Part shown: positions 17,395 to 26,477 of the stretch, one piece after another
Layout: every line of letters begins with the position of its first letter
How positions within the stretch are numbered: the first letter of the stretch is position 1
Origin: Mycobacterium malmoense
Lineage (GTDB): Bacteria > Actinomycetota > Actinomycetes > Mycobacteriales > Mycobacteriaceae
Assembly: GCF_019645855.1 (NCBI RefSeq)
Contig: NZ_CP080999.1
Coordinates: forward strand, 5,084,001-5,148,000
DNA length: 64,000 nucleotides
Direction of reading: 5' to 3'
Notes under the pieces: generated by a model
What the model saw: the letters and a program-made list of their open reading frames with translations, nothing else
What the model was told of the DNA's origin: nothing
The model's database searches: none
Made by a program: the position numbers and the translations under genes

Positions 17395-18900
17395 ATGCGC
17401 ATCCATGACGTTCGGACTCGGCGTAGCGCCGAGCATTTTCCCCGCAGTGAACACCTGGCCTGGAAGATCGCCGAGGTAGCGGCGGACCCGGTCGCGGTGC
17501 CCCCGGAGACCGAGACGATGGTGATCAACCGCATCATCGACAACGCCGCCGTTTCCGCCGCCTCGGTCATCCGTCGCCCGGTCACCGTCGCGCGCGCCCA
17601 GGCGCTGGCGCACCCCACCCCAATCAAAGGCGCGAAGGTTTTCGGGGTCGACGGCGACTATTCGCCGGAGTGGGCGGCCTGGGCCAACGGCGTCGCGGTG
17701 CGCGAGCTGGATTTCCACGACACGTTTCTGGCGGCGGAGTACTCGCACCCCGGCGACAACATTCCCCCATTGGTGGCCGTCGCCCAGCACCTCGGGGTGG
17801 GCGGCGCGGACCTCATCCGCGGCATCGCGACCGGCTACGAGATCCAGATCGACCTGGTCAAGGGAATCTGCCTGCACGAGCACAAGATCGACCACGTCGC
17901 GCACCTCGGCCCGTCGGTGGCCGCGGGCCTGGGCACCATGCTGCGCCTCGACAAGGAGACCATCTACAACGCGATCGGCCAGGCGCTCCACCTGACGACG
18001 TCCACCCGGCAGTCACGCAAGGGCCTGATCTCCAGCTGGAAGGCGTTCGCTCCCGCGTGGGCCGGCAAGGTCGCGATCGAGGCCGTCGACCGCGCCATGC
18101 GCGGGGAGGGCTCGCCCGCCCCGATCTGGGAAGGCGAGGACGGGGTGATCGCCTGGCTGCTGTCCGGGCCCGAACACACCTACCACGTCCCGCTTCCCGA
18201 ACCGGGCGAGCCGAAGCGCGCGATCTTGGACAGCTACACCAAGGAGCACTCGGCCGAATACCAGAGCCAGGCCCTCATCGACCTGGCTCGCCGGCTGCGT
18301 GAGCGCATCGGCGACCTCGACCAGATCGCGACGATCGTGCTGCACACCAGCCACCACACGCACGTGGTGATCGGCACCGGTTCGGGCGACCCGCAAAAGA
18401 TGGACCCGGACGCCTCCCGCGAGACGCTGGACCACTCGGTGATGTACATCTTCGCCGTCGCATTGCAGGACGGCACCTGGCATCACGAGCGCTCCTACGC
18501 GCCGGAACGGGCGCACCGGCCCGACACCGTCGAGCTGTGGCACAAAATCTCCACGCGCGAGGATCCCGAGTGGACCCGGCGTTACCACTCCACCGACCCG
18601 GCCGAGAAGGCGTTCGGCGCCCGCGCCGAGGTCACCCTCAAGAGCGGTGAGGTGATCGTCGACGAGATCGCCGTCGCCGACGCCCACCCCTTGGGCGCCA
18701 GGCCTTTTGAGCGCAAGCAGTACATCGGGAAGTTCACCGAGCTGGCCGAGGGCGTGGTCAACGAAGCCGAGCAGCAAAGGTTCCTGTCGGTGGTGGAGGG
18801 CCTGTCGGGACTCGATGCCGGCGGTCTGGGCGCGCTCAACCTCACGGTCGATCCGCTGGTGCTGAAAAAGGCGCCGACGATTCCGGCGGGGATCTTCTGA
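17395..18900 (+). CDS. prpD: 2-methylcitrate dehydratase PrpD
   Basis: A 501-residue MmgE/PrpD family dehydratase that converts 2-methylcitrate to 2-methyl-cis-aconitate in propionyl-CoA breakdown. Recognisable segments are AEHFPRSEHLAWKIAEVAAD, the DFHDTFLAAEYSHPGDNIPP region, and VMYIFAVALQDGTWHHERSY. It overlaps the prpB start by one base. ATG 17395 is chosen; GTG 17386 is three codons upstream and possible, and the longer open frame from 17323 runs through the promoter region. First gene of prpDBC. Confidence 0.92.
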   Translation: MRIHDVRTRRSAEHFPRSEHLAWKIAEVAADPVAVPPETETMVINRIIDNAAVSAASVIRRPVTVARAQALAHPTPIKGAKVFGVDGDYSPEWAAWANGVAVRELDFHDTFLAAEYSHPGDNIPPLVAVAQHLGVGGADLIRGIATGYEIQIDLVKGICLHEHKIDHVAHLGPSVAAGLGTMLRLDKETIYNAIGQALHLTTSTRQSRKGLISSWKAFAPAWAGKVAIEAVDRAMRGEGSPAPIWEGEDGVIAWLLSGPEHTYHVPLPEPGEPKRAILDSYTKEHSAEYQSQALIDLARRLRERIGDLDQIATIVLHTSHHTHVVIGTGSGDPQKMDPDASRETLDHSVMYIFAVALQDGTWHHERSYAPERAHRPDTVELWHKISTREDPEWTRRYHSTDPAEKAFGARAEVTLKSGEVIVDEIAVADAHPLGARPFERKQYIGKFTELAEGVVNEAEQQRFLSVVEGLSGLDAGGLGALNLTVDPLVLKKAPTIPAGIF

Positions 18901-19802
18901 TGAGCGGGCTCATCGCCAGCGCCGTGCCCGCGGCCGACAAGCGGGCCCGATTCCGGGCCGCACTGGAAAGCGGTCGGCTGCAACGGTTTCCGGGGGCGTT
19001 TTCGCCGCTGGTCGCCAAGCTGGTCGCCGACATCGGCTTCGACGGGGTGTACGTGTCCGGCGCGGTGCTGTCGGCCGACCTGGGCCTGCCCGACATCGGT
19101 TTGACCACCCTGACCGAAGTCAGCGCACGGGGCGCGCAGATCGCGGCGGTGACCGACCTGCCCACCCTCATCGACGCCGACACCGGCTTCGGCGAAGCGA
19201 TGAACGCCGCGCGCACCGTGACCGTGCTGGAGGACGCCGGGCTGGCCGGCTGCCACCTCGAGGATCAGGTCAACCCGAAGCGATGCGGGCACCTCGACGG
19301 CAAGGTCGTGGTGCCCACCGGCGAGATGGTCAAGCGCGTGCGGGCCGCCGTATCCGCCCGGCGCGACCCGAATTTCATCGTCTGCGCACGCACCGACGCC
19401 GCGGGGGTCGAGGGGCTTTCCGCGGCGATCGACCGCGCCAAGGCCTACGCCGACGCGGGCGCCGACCTGATCTTCACCGAAGCCCTGCACACACCCGCCG
19501 AATTCGAGCGGTTCCGGGCCGCGGTGGATACACCGTTGCTGGCCAACATGACCGAGTTCGGCAAGTCGCAGCTCTTGAGCGCCAGGCAGCTGTCCGACAT
19601 CGGCTACAACGTGGTGATCTACCCGGTGACCACGTTGCGGTTGGCCATGCACGCCGTCGAGGTCGGCCTTCGCGAAATCGCCGACACCGGAACACAATCC
19701 GGTCTCCTGGACCGCATGCAGCACCGCAGCCGGCTCTACGAGCTGCTCCGGTACGCCGACTACAACCAATTCGATTCCGACATCTACAACTTCGCGATTT
19801 GA
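18900..19802 (+). CDS. prpB: Methylisocitrate lyase PrpB
   Basis: A 300-residue isocitrate-lyase-superfamily enzyme that splits 2-methylisocitrate into pyruvate and succinate. The catalytic loop is PKRCGH (126-131) with Cys129, the lyase signature, and the metal-binding IDADTGFGEAMNAARTV is also typical. M. tuberculosis lacks a dedicated prpB and uses isocitrate lyase instead; this organism has the full set. ATG overlaps the prpD stop. Confidence 0.93.
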   Translation: MSGLIASAVPAADKRARFRAALESGRLQRFPGAFSPLVAKLVADIGFDGVYVSGAVLSADLGLPDIGLTTLTEVSARGAQIAAVTDLPTLIDADTGFGEAMNAARTVTVLEDAGLAGCHLEDQVNPKRCGHLDGKVVVPTGEMVKRVRAAVSARRDPNFIVCARTDAAGVEGLSAAIDRAKAYADAGADLIFTEALHTPAEFERFRAAVDTPLLANMTEFGKSQLLSARQLSDIGYNVVIYPVTTLRLAMHAVEVGLREIADTGTQSGLLDRMQHRSRLYELLRYADYNQFDSDIYNFAI

Positions 19803-19830
19803 AACTTTCGTCCTCTGAAGGAGTCACACC

Positions 19831-20967
19831 ATGAGCACCATCGAAGACAACAAGCCCCGCATCTACAAAGGATTGGCCGGTGTCGTCGTCGACACCACCG
19901 CCATCTCCAAGGTCGTCCCGGAAACCAACTCGCTGACCTACCGCGGATACGCGGTCCAGGACCTCGCCGCACACTGCAGCTTCGAGCAGGTCGCCTACCT
20001 GCTGTGGCACGGCGAACTACCCAACGACCAACAGTTGGCGCTGTTCACCCAGCGGGAACGCGCAGCCCGCCGGCTGAACCGATCCATGCTGTCGCTGTTG
20101 GCGAAACTGCCCGACACCTGCCATCCGATGGACGTGGTGCGCACCTTGATCAGCTACATGGGCGCCGAGGACCCCGACGAGGATGACAGCAGCGCGAGCG
20201 CTAACTACGCCAAGGCGCTGCGGATGTTCGCGGTGCTGCCCACCATCGTCGCCGCCGACATGCGCCGCCGGCGTGGGCTGGAACCCATTGCGCCGCATAG
20301 CCACATGAACTATGCGCAGAATTTCCTGCACATGTGCTTCGGCAACGTTCCCGAGCAGGTGGTCGTCGACGCCTTCGAGCAGTCGATGGTCCTCTACGCC
20401 GAGCACAGTTTCAACGCCTCCACGTTCGCCGCGCGGGTGGTCACCTCCACCCAGTCCGACATCTACAGCGCGGTCACGGCGGCCATCGGTGCGCTCAAGG
20501 GCCCGCTGCATGGCGGCGCCAACGAAGCGGTGATGCATGACATGCTCGAAATCGGCACCGCCGAGCGGGCATCGGAGTGGCTGCAGGGCAAACTGTCTCG
20601 CAAAGATAAGATCATGGGCTTCGGCCACCGGGTGTACAAGAACGGCGACTCGCGGGTGCCGACGATGAAGCAAGCCCTCACGCGTGTCGCCGCCGCTCGC
20701 GACGGTCAGCGGTGGCTAGACATCTACGAGGTCCTCGAGCAGGGGATGGCGGCCGCCAACGGGATCAAGCCGAACCTGGACTTTCCGACCGGGCCCGCCT
20801 ATTACCTGATGGGCTTCGACATCGGTTGCTTCACACCGATTTTCGTGATGAGCCGGATCACCGGGTGGACCGCTCACATCATCGAGCAGACCGCGTCCAA
20901 TGCGCTGATCCGCCCGCTCAGCGAGTACGTCGGCCCGCCGCAACGCGCGCTCCCAATGGCCGGCTGA
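19831..20967 (+). CDS. prpC: 2-methylcitrate synthase PrpC
   Basis: A 378-residue citrate-synthase-family enzyme that condenses propionyl-CoA with oxaloacetate. It shows the GALKGPLHGGANE segment, the MGFGHRVYKNGDSRV active-site region with catalytic His, and a C-terminal RPLSEYVGP. GAAGGAG precedes ATG 19831. It is followed 14 bases later by the pyruvate carboxylase gene, so both are likely co-transcribed. Confidence 0.93.
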   Translation: MSTIEDNKPRIYKGLAGVVVDTTAISKVVPETNSLTYRGYAVQDLAAHCSFEQVAYLLWHGELPNDQQLALFTQRERAARRLNRSMLSLLAKLPDTCHPMDVVRTLISYMGAEDPDEDDSSASANYAKALRMFAVLPTIVAADMRRRRGLEPIAPHSHMNYAQNFLHMCFGNVPEQVVVDAFEQSMVLYAEHSFNASTFAARVVTSTQSDIYSAVTAAIGALKGPLHGGANEAVMHDMLEIGTAERASEWLQGKLSRKDKIMGFGHRVYKNGDSRVPTMKQALTRVAAARDGQRWLDIYEVLEQGMAAANGIKPNLDFPTGPAYYLMGFDIGCFTPIFVMSRITGWTAHIIEQTASNALIRPLSEYVGPPQRALPMAG

Positions 20968-20981
20968 CCTCGCCCGGACCA

Positions 20982-23900
20982 GTGATTTCGAAAGTTCTGG
21001 TCGCGAACCGGGGTGAGATCGCGATCCGCGCGTTCCGCGCCGCCTACGAATTGGGCATGGGCACGGTGGCGATCTATCCCGTCGAGGACCGCAACTCGGC
21101 GCATCGGTCGAAGGCCGACGAGTCGTATCAGATCGGCGAGATCGGGCATCCCGTCCGGGCGTATCTCAACGTCAAGGAAATCGTCGCGACGGCGCGGGCC
21201 TGCGGCGCCGACGCGATCTACCCCGGCTACGGCTTCCTGTCGGAGAACCCCGAACTCGCGGCGGCCTGCGCATCGGCCGGGATCACGTTCGTGGGTCCTT
21301 CGGTGCGGGTGCTGGAGCTGACCGGGAACAAGTCCCGGGCGATCGCCGAGGCGCGGGCCGCCGGGCTGCCGGTGCTGGCGTCCTCGGCGCCCTCGTCGTC
21401 AACCGAAGAACTGGTGGCGGCCGCCGCCTCGATGCGGTTCCCGCTGTTCGTCAAGGCGGTCGCCGGCGGTGGTGGCCGGGGGATGCGGCGGGTGAGCGAT
21501 CCCCGGGACTTGGCCGAGGCGATCGAGGCGGCAGCGCGGGAAGCCGAGTCGGCCTTCGGCGACCCCACGGTGTTCCTCGAACAGGCGGTGACCAATCCGC
21601 GTCACATCGAGGTGCAGATCCTGGCCGACACCCACGGCAACGTCATCCACCTCTACGAGCGGGACTGCAGCGTGCAGCGCCGGCATCAAAAGGTCATCGA
21701 GGTCGCGCCGGCGCCAAACCTCGATCCTGAACTGCGGCAAAGGATCTGCGCGGACGCCGTGGCGTTCGCGCGGCGCATCGGCTACACCTGCGCGGGCACC
21801 GTCGAGTTTCTGCTCGACGAACGCGGCGATTACGTGTTCATCGAAATGAATCCGCGCATCCAGGTGGAGCACACGGTGACCGAGGAGATCACCGATGTCG
21901 ACTTGGTGGCGAGCCAGTTGCGCATCGCCTCCGGCGAAAGCCTCGGCGATCTCGGTTTGAGTCAGCGGTCGATCACCACGCACGGGGCCGCGTTGCAGTG
22001 CCGGATCACCACCGAGGACCCCGCCAACGGGTTCCGGCCCGACACCGGGCGCATCACCGCCTACCGCACACCGGGCGGGGCGGGCGTCCGATTGGACGAC
22101 GGCACCCACCTGGGGGCCGAGGTATCGGCGCATTTCGATTCGATGTTGGTCAAGCTGACCTGCCGCGGCCGGGATTTCGCGGCCGCCGTGCGCCGGGCGC
22201 GCCGGGCGGTCGCCGAATTCCGCATCCGCGGAGTGACGACCAACACCGCATTCCTGCAGGCGGTGCTCGCCGATCCCGATTTTGTCGCGGGCCGGGCGAC
22301 GACGTCGTTCATCGACGAGCGCCCGCGGTTGCTGACGGCGCACTCCAGCGCCGACCGCGGCACCAAGATCCTCAACTACCTGGCCGACGTGACGGTCAAC
22401 CAACCCCACGGTCCGCGGCTCTCGGCCGTGTATCCGCACGACAAACTGCCGCCCGTCGACCTATCCGTGCCGCCGCCACCGGGGTCCAAACAGCGCCTGG
22501 CGGAGTTGGGGCCGGAGGGATTCGCGCGGTGGATGCGGGAAACCAAGGCCGTGGGCGTCACCGACACGACGTTCCGTGACGCACACCAGTCGTTGCTGGC
22601 GACCCGGGTTCGCACCACCGGCCTGCTCAAGGTGGCGCCCTTTATCGCGCGGACGACGCCGCAGCTGTTGTCGGTGGAGTGCTGGGGCGGGGCGACATAC
22701 GATGTGGCGCTTCGGTTCTTGAAGGAAGACCCGTGGCAGCGCCTCGCCGCGCTGCGCGAAGCGATGCCCAACATCTGTTTGCAGATGCTGCTACGGGGGC
22801 GTAACACGGTGGGCTATACGCCGTATCCGGAGATCGTGACGACGGCGTTCGTGGAGGAAGCCACGCTCACCGGGATCGACATCTTCCGGATCTTCGACGC
22901 GCTGAACAACGTCGATTCCATGCGACCGGCCATCGACGCCGTGCGGGAAACCGGAACGGCGGTGGCCGAGGTGGCGCTGTCCTACACCGGCGATCTCAGC
23001 GATCCGGCCGAAAACCTCTACACCCTGGACTACTACCTCAAGCTGGCCGAGCAGATCGTCACGGCCGGTGCCCACGTGCTGGCGATCAAGGACATGGCCG
23101 GGCTGCTGCGCCCGCCGGCCGCCGCGACCCTGGTGTCGGCGCTCAAGTCGCGGTTCGACCTGCCGGTGCACGTGCATACCCACGACACCCCGGGCGGGCA
23201 ACTGGCGACCTACGTCGCGGCCTGGCACGCGGGAGCCGACGCCGTCGACGGGGCCGCGGCGCCGCTCGCGGGGACCACCAGCCAACCCGCGCTGTCCTCG
23301 ATCGTGGCCGCCGCGGCCCACACCGCCCACGACACCGGGCTGCCGCTGGCCGCGGTGTGCGACCTGGAGCCGTACTGGGAGGCGCTGCGAAAGGTGTACG
23401 CGCCGTTCGAATCCGGGCTGCCGGCCCCGACCGGGCGAGTGTACCGCCACGAGATCCCGGGCGGGCAGTTGTCGAACCTGCGGCAGCAGGCCATCGCACT
23501 GGGGCTCGGTGACCGATTCGAAGACATCGAAAACGCTTATGCCGGTGCCGATGCCGTCCTCGGACGCCTCGTCAAGGTCACGCCGTCGAGCAAGGTGGTC
23601 GGGGACCTGGCGCTGGCCCTGGTCGGCGCCGGGATCACCGCGCACGACTTCGCCGCCGACCCGGCACGTTACGACATCCCGGACTCGGTGGTCGGCTTCC
23701 TGCGCGGCGAACTCGGTGACCCACCGGGTGGCTGGCCGGAACCGTTGCGCACCAAGGCATTACGCGGACGCAGCCCCGCCAAGCCGGAGCGGACACTGCC
23801 GGCCGAAGACGAAGCCTCGTTGGCGGTACCGGGAGCCGCCCGGCAAGCCGCGCTGAATCGGCTGCTGTTCCCGGGCCCGACCAAGGAGTTCGAGGCCCAC

Positions 23901-24365
23901 CGTGAAAAGTACGGCGACACGTCGCGGCTGAGCGCCAATCAGTTCTTCTATGGACTGCGCCACGGCGAGGAACACCGCGTCGAGCTGGAGCGCGGCGTAG
24001 AACTGCTGATCGGTCTGGAGGCCGTTTCCGATCCCGACGAACGCGGGATGCGCACCGTCATGTGCATTCTCAACGGGCAGTTGCGTCCCGTCGTAGTGCG
24101 CGATCGCAGCATCGCCGCCGACGTGCCGGCCGCCGAGAAGGCCGACCGCGCCAACCCCGATCACATCCCGGCCCCCTTTTCCGGCGTCGTCACCGTCACC
24201 ACCAGCGTCGGCGAGGAAGTCGCGGCCGGTCAGACCATCGCGACGATCGAGGCGATGAAGATGGAGGCCGCCGTCACCGCGCCCAAGGCCGGGAAGGTCG
24301 CGCGCATCGCGGTATCCCACACCGCCCAGGTCGAAGGCGGTGACCTCCTGGTGGTGATCGGCTAA
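20982..24365 (+). CDS. pyc: Pyruvate carboxylase
   Basis: A 1127-residue biotin enzyme, full length for the family (M. tuberculosis Pca, Rv2967c, has the same size). The biotin carboxylase domain starts at residue 1 (VLVANRGEIAIRAFRAAYEL), with the ATP-grasp KAVAGGGGRGMR and EMNPRIQVEHTVTE. The carboxyltransferase domain starts near 525 (VTDTTFRDAHQSLLATRVRT). The biotinyl domain at the C-terminus has AMKM with Lys1093 as the biotin site. It makes oxaloacetate from pyruvate. GTG 20982 is 14 bases after prpC. Its position in the prp operon rather than near coaD/rsmD is unusual. Its stop overlaps that of the convergent lyase gene by four bases. Confidence 0.92.
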   Translation: MISKVLVANRGEIAIRAFRAAYELGMGTVAIYPVEDRNSAHRSKADESYQIGEIGHPVRAYLNVKEIVATARACGADAIYPGYGFLSENPELAAACASAGITFVGPSVRVLELTGNKSRAIAEARAAGLPVLASSAPSSSTEELVAAAASMRFPLFVKAVAGGGGRGMRRVSDPRDLAEAIEAAAREAESAFGDPTVFLEQAVTNPRHIEVQILADTHGNVIHLYERDCSVQRRHQKVIEVAPAPNLDPELRQRICADAVAFARRIGYTCAGTVEFLLDERGDYVFIEMNPRIQVEHTVTEEITDVDLVASQLRIASGESLGDLGLSQRSITTHGAALQCRITTEDPANGFRPDTGRITAYRTPGGAGVRLDDGTHLGAEVSAHFDSMLVKLTCRGRDFAAAVRRARRAVAEFRIRGVTTNTAFLQAVLADPDFVAGRATTSFIDERPRLLTAHSSADRGTKILNYLADVTVNQPHGPRLSAVYPHDKLPPVDLSVPPPPGSKQRLAELGPEGFARWMRETKAVGVTDTTFRDAHQSLLATRVRTTGLLKVAPFIARTTPQLLSVECWGGATYDVALRFLKEDPWQRLAALREAMPNICLQMLLRGRNTVGYTPYPEIVTTAFVEEATLTGIDIFRIFDALNNVDSMRPAIDAVRETGTAVAEVALSYTGDLSDPAENLYTLDYYLKLAEQIVTAGAHVLAIKDMAGLLRPPAAATLVSALKSRFDLPVHVHTHDTPGGQLATYVAAWHAGADAVDGAAAPLAGTTSQPALSSIVAAAAHTAHDTGLPLAAVCDLEPYWEALRKVYAPFESGLPAPTGRVYRHEIPGGQLSNLRQQAIALGLGDRFEDIENAYAGADAVLGRLVKVTPSSKVVGDLALALVGAGITAHDFAADPARYDIPDSVVGFLRGELGDPPGGWPEPLRTKALRGRSPAKPERTLPAEDEASLAVPGAARQAALNRLLFPGPTKEFEAHREKYGDTSRLSANQFFYGLRHGEEHRVELERGVELLIGLEAVSDPDERGMRTVMCILNGQLRPVVVRDRSIAADVPAAEKADRANPDHIPAPFSGVVTVTTSVGEEVAAGQTIATIEAMKMEAAVTAPKAGKVARIAVSHTAQVEGGDLLVVIG

Positions 24366-25273
24366 CGGTCGCCGTTGATCAACGCGGCGCGCGCCAGCGT
24401 CTGCTGCGCCATCTTCACGTGTGCGGCGTCGACCAAGACGCCGTTGACTCCGACGGCGCCGCGTCCTTTGGCCTCGGCCTCCCGGTAGGCGGCGAGATTC
24501 CGCTCGGCGCGCGCGATTTCGTCCGCGGTCGGCGAGTAGACCGTGTTGGCGACGGGAACCTGGCCGGGGTGAATCGCCCACTTTCCGGTGTATCCCATCA
24601 GCGAGGCGCGACGGGCGTCGCGCTCATAGCCCGACAGGTCCTTGAAGTCGGGGTAGGGCGCGTCAATCGCGTCGATGCCGGCGATACGCGCCGCCACGAT
24701 CACCTTGTTGCGCGCGTACTGCCAGAAATCACCGGGATATTCGCCGAGCGGGACGAAGTTCGTGTCCACCCGCGCACCCTGCGACAAGGAGAAATCGCCC
24801 ACCCCGAAGATCAAAGCGTCCAGCCGGGGGCTGGACGCCGCGATCGCCTCGGCGTTGGCAAGGCCTTCGACCTCCTCGATGAGGACTTCGAGACGAATGC
24901 GCTTACCCAGGCCGAGCTTTGACTCAAGCTGGGTGAGCAGCACGTCCACCCACCAGACGTCGCGGGCCGTGCGGGCCTTCGGGACGATGATCGTGTCGAG
25001 ATTTTCGCCGGCCTTGGTCACCACTTCGATGAGATCGTCGTGGCACCACGGGGTGTCCAGGCCGTTGATTCGCACGGCGCGCGCGGTGCGACCCCAGTCG
25101 ATGTCGTTGAGCGCGCCGATCGCCTTGGCGCGCGATTCCTCCTTGAACGCCGCGGGCACCGCGTCCTCGAGGTCGAGGAAAACCAGGTCGGCGCCACACC
25201 CGGCGGCTTTGTCGAACATGTCGTCGTTGCTCGCCGGCACGGCCAGCTCGGAGCGGCGAAGAAGAGGAGTCAT
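24362..25273 (-). CDS. HpcH/HpaI aldolase/CitE-type lyase (malyl- or citramalyl-CoA lyase-like)
   Basis: A 303-residue TIM-barrel lyase of the CitE family. LVFLDLEDAVPAAFKEESR (about 29-47) and LEVLIEEVEGLANAEAIA contain the acidic metal ligands, and DALIFGVGDFSLSQGARVD is typical of malyl-CoA/beta-methylmalyl-CoA lyases. Members cleave hydroxyacyl-CoA thioesters to acetyl- or propionyl-CoA plus an oxoacid. It follows a CoA-transferase gene (25293-26477), a pairing seen in citramalate or itaconate breakdown. The start is ATG 25273 with AAGGA upstream; the longer frame begins inside intergenic sequence. Confidence 0.82.
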   Translation of the reverse strand: MTPLLRRSELAVPASNDDMFDKAAGCGADLVFLDLEDAVPAAFKEESRAKAIGALNDIDWGRTARAVRINGLDTPWCHDDLIEVVTKAGENLDTIIVPKARTARDVWWVDVLLTQLESKLGLGKRIRLEVLIEEVEGLANAEAIAASSPRLDALIFGVGDFSLSQGARVDTNFVPLGEYPGDFWQYARNKVIVAARIAGIDAIDAPYPDFKDLSGYERDARRASLMGYTGKWAIHPGQVPVANTVYSPTADEIARAERNLAAYREAEAKGRGAVGVNGVLVDAAHVKMAQQTLARAALINGDR

Positions 25274-25292
25274 CGGTACGAAGTTCCTTCTG

Positions 25293-26477
25293 CTACAGCA
25301 CGCCCCGGGCGCGCAGGTCATCAATCTCGTTGGCGGCCAAACCGAGTAAATCGCCATAGACCTCGGCGTTGTGTTCACCGAGGCGGGGACCCAAACGGTC
25401 GACCGTCCCGGCTGCCGAGGAGAAGCGCGGCACCGGGGCCTGCACGGTCATGGGCCCGAGTTGTTGGTCGTCGACCGAGACGAACACCCCGCGATGCGCG
25501 AGCTGCTCGTCGCCGACCAGATCGCTGATGTCATAGACCGGCGCCGCGGCCACCTCGTGAGCTTCGAAGACCGCCATCGCCTCCGAAAGCGTCTTGCCGG
25601 CAACCCAATCCGCGACCGCGGCGTCGACGTCGCGGGCCCGCGCCAGCCGCCGCTGCGGGTCCAGGAAGTCGGCGTCCCGCAGGAGGTCGTCGCGGCCTAT
25701 CGCGCGGAACACCCGTAGCGCCAACGCCGGTGAGCTGCCGGACATGGCCAGCCACCTTCCGTCCGCGGTGCGGTAGGTGTTGCGGGGGGCGGAAATGTCC
25801 CATCGGTTGCCGTCCCGTTCCGGCACCAATCCCAATTGGTCGTAGCCCAGCAGCGTCTGCTCCAGCAGCCGGGCCAGCGGGTCGATGAGGTTAACGTCGA
25901 TCAGTTGCCCCGGTCCGCCGTGGACGTCGCGGTGGTAGAGCGCCATCATCACCGCGTACGCGGCGTTCAGCGATGCGACGCCGTCGGCCAGCATGAACGG
26001 CGGCAGCGTCGGCGGTCCGCCGGCCTGACCGGTGATATGGGCGAACCCGCTCATCGCTTCCCCGAGCGTGCCGAAGCCCGGGCGCTCGCTCTTCGGCCCG
26101 GTCAACCCGTAACCCGTGATGTGCAGCATCACGATCCGGTCGTTGACCGCCCGCAGGCTCTCGTAGTCCAAGCCCCACTTGCGCAACGTCTGCGGCCGGG
26201 TGTTGAAGATGGCGACGTCGGCGCGCTCGACCAGGCGGCGCACCAGCGCCTGACCTTCCGCACAGCGCAGATCCAACGTGATCGATCGCTTGTTGCGCGA
26301 GATGGACTTCCACATCAGCCCGACGCCGTCGCGCTGGTTACCCCACGCGCGAATCGGGTCGCCGTGCCGGGGTTCTTCGACCTTGATCACGTCGGCGCCG
26401 AACTCCCCCAGGTACGTCGCGACCAGCGGAGCGGCCGCCAGCGTCGCGAGGTCGAGCACCCGCAGCCCGTCAAGCAT
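25293..26477 (-). CDS. CaiB/BaiF family (class III) CoA-transferase
   Basis: A 394-residue CoA-transferase opening LDGLRVLDLATLAAAPLVATYLGEFGADVIKVE (typical first segment) with the catalytic Asp region in GPGQLIDVNLIDPLARLL. The family moves CoA from an acyl-CoA donor to a carboxylic acid. Its ATG lies inside the end of the preceding monooxygenase gene (8-base overlap ATGCTTGA), a sign of translational coupling; the longer open frame up to 26774 only shadows that gene. With the downstream CitE-type lyase it would activate and then cleave a hydroxy acid; the substrate is inference. Confidence 0.88.
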   Translation of the reverse strand: MLDGLRVLDLATLAAAPLVATYLGEFGADVIKVEEPRHGDPIRAWGNQRDGVGLMWKSISRNKRSITLDLRCAEGQALVRRLVERADVAIFNTRPQTLRKWGLDYESLRAVNDRIVMLHITGYGLTGPKSERPGFGTLGEAMSGFAHITGQAGGPPTLPPFMLADGVASLNAAYAVMMALYHRDVHGGPGQLIDVNLIDPLARLLEQTLLGYDQLGLVPERDGNRWDISAPRNTYRTADGRWLAMSGSSPALALRVFRAIGRDDLLRDADFLDPQRRLARARDVDAAVADWVAGKTLSEAMAVFEAHEVAAAPVYDISDLVGDEQLAHRGVFVSVDDQQLGPMTVQAPVPRFSSAAGTVDRLGPRLGEHNAEVYGDLLGLAANEIDDLRARGVL

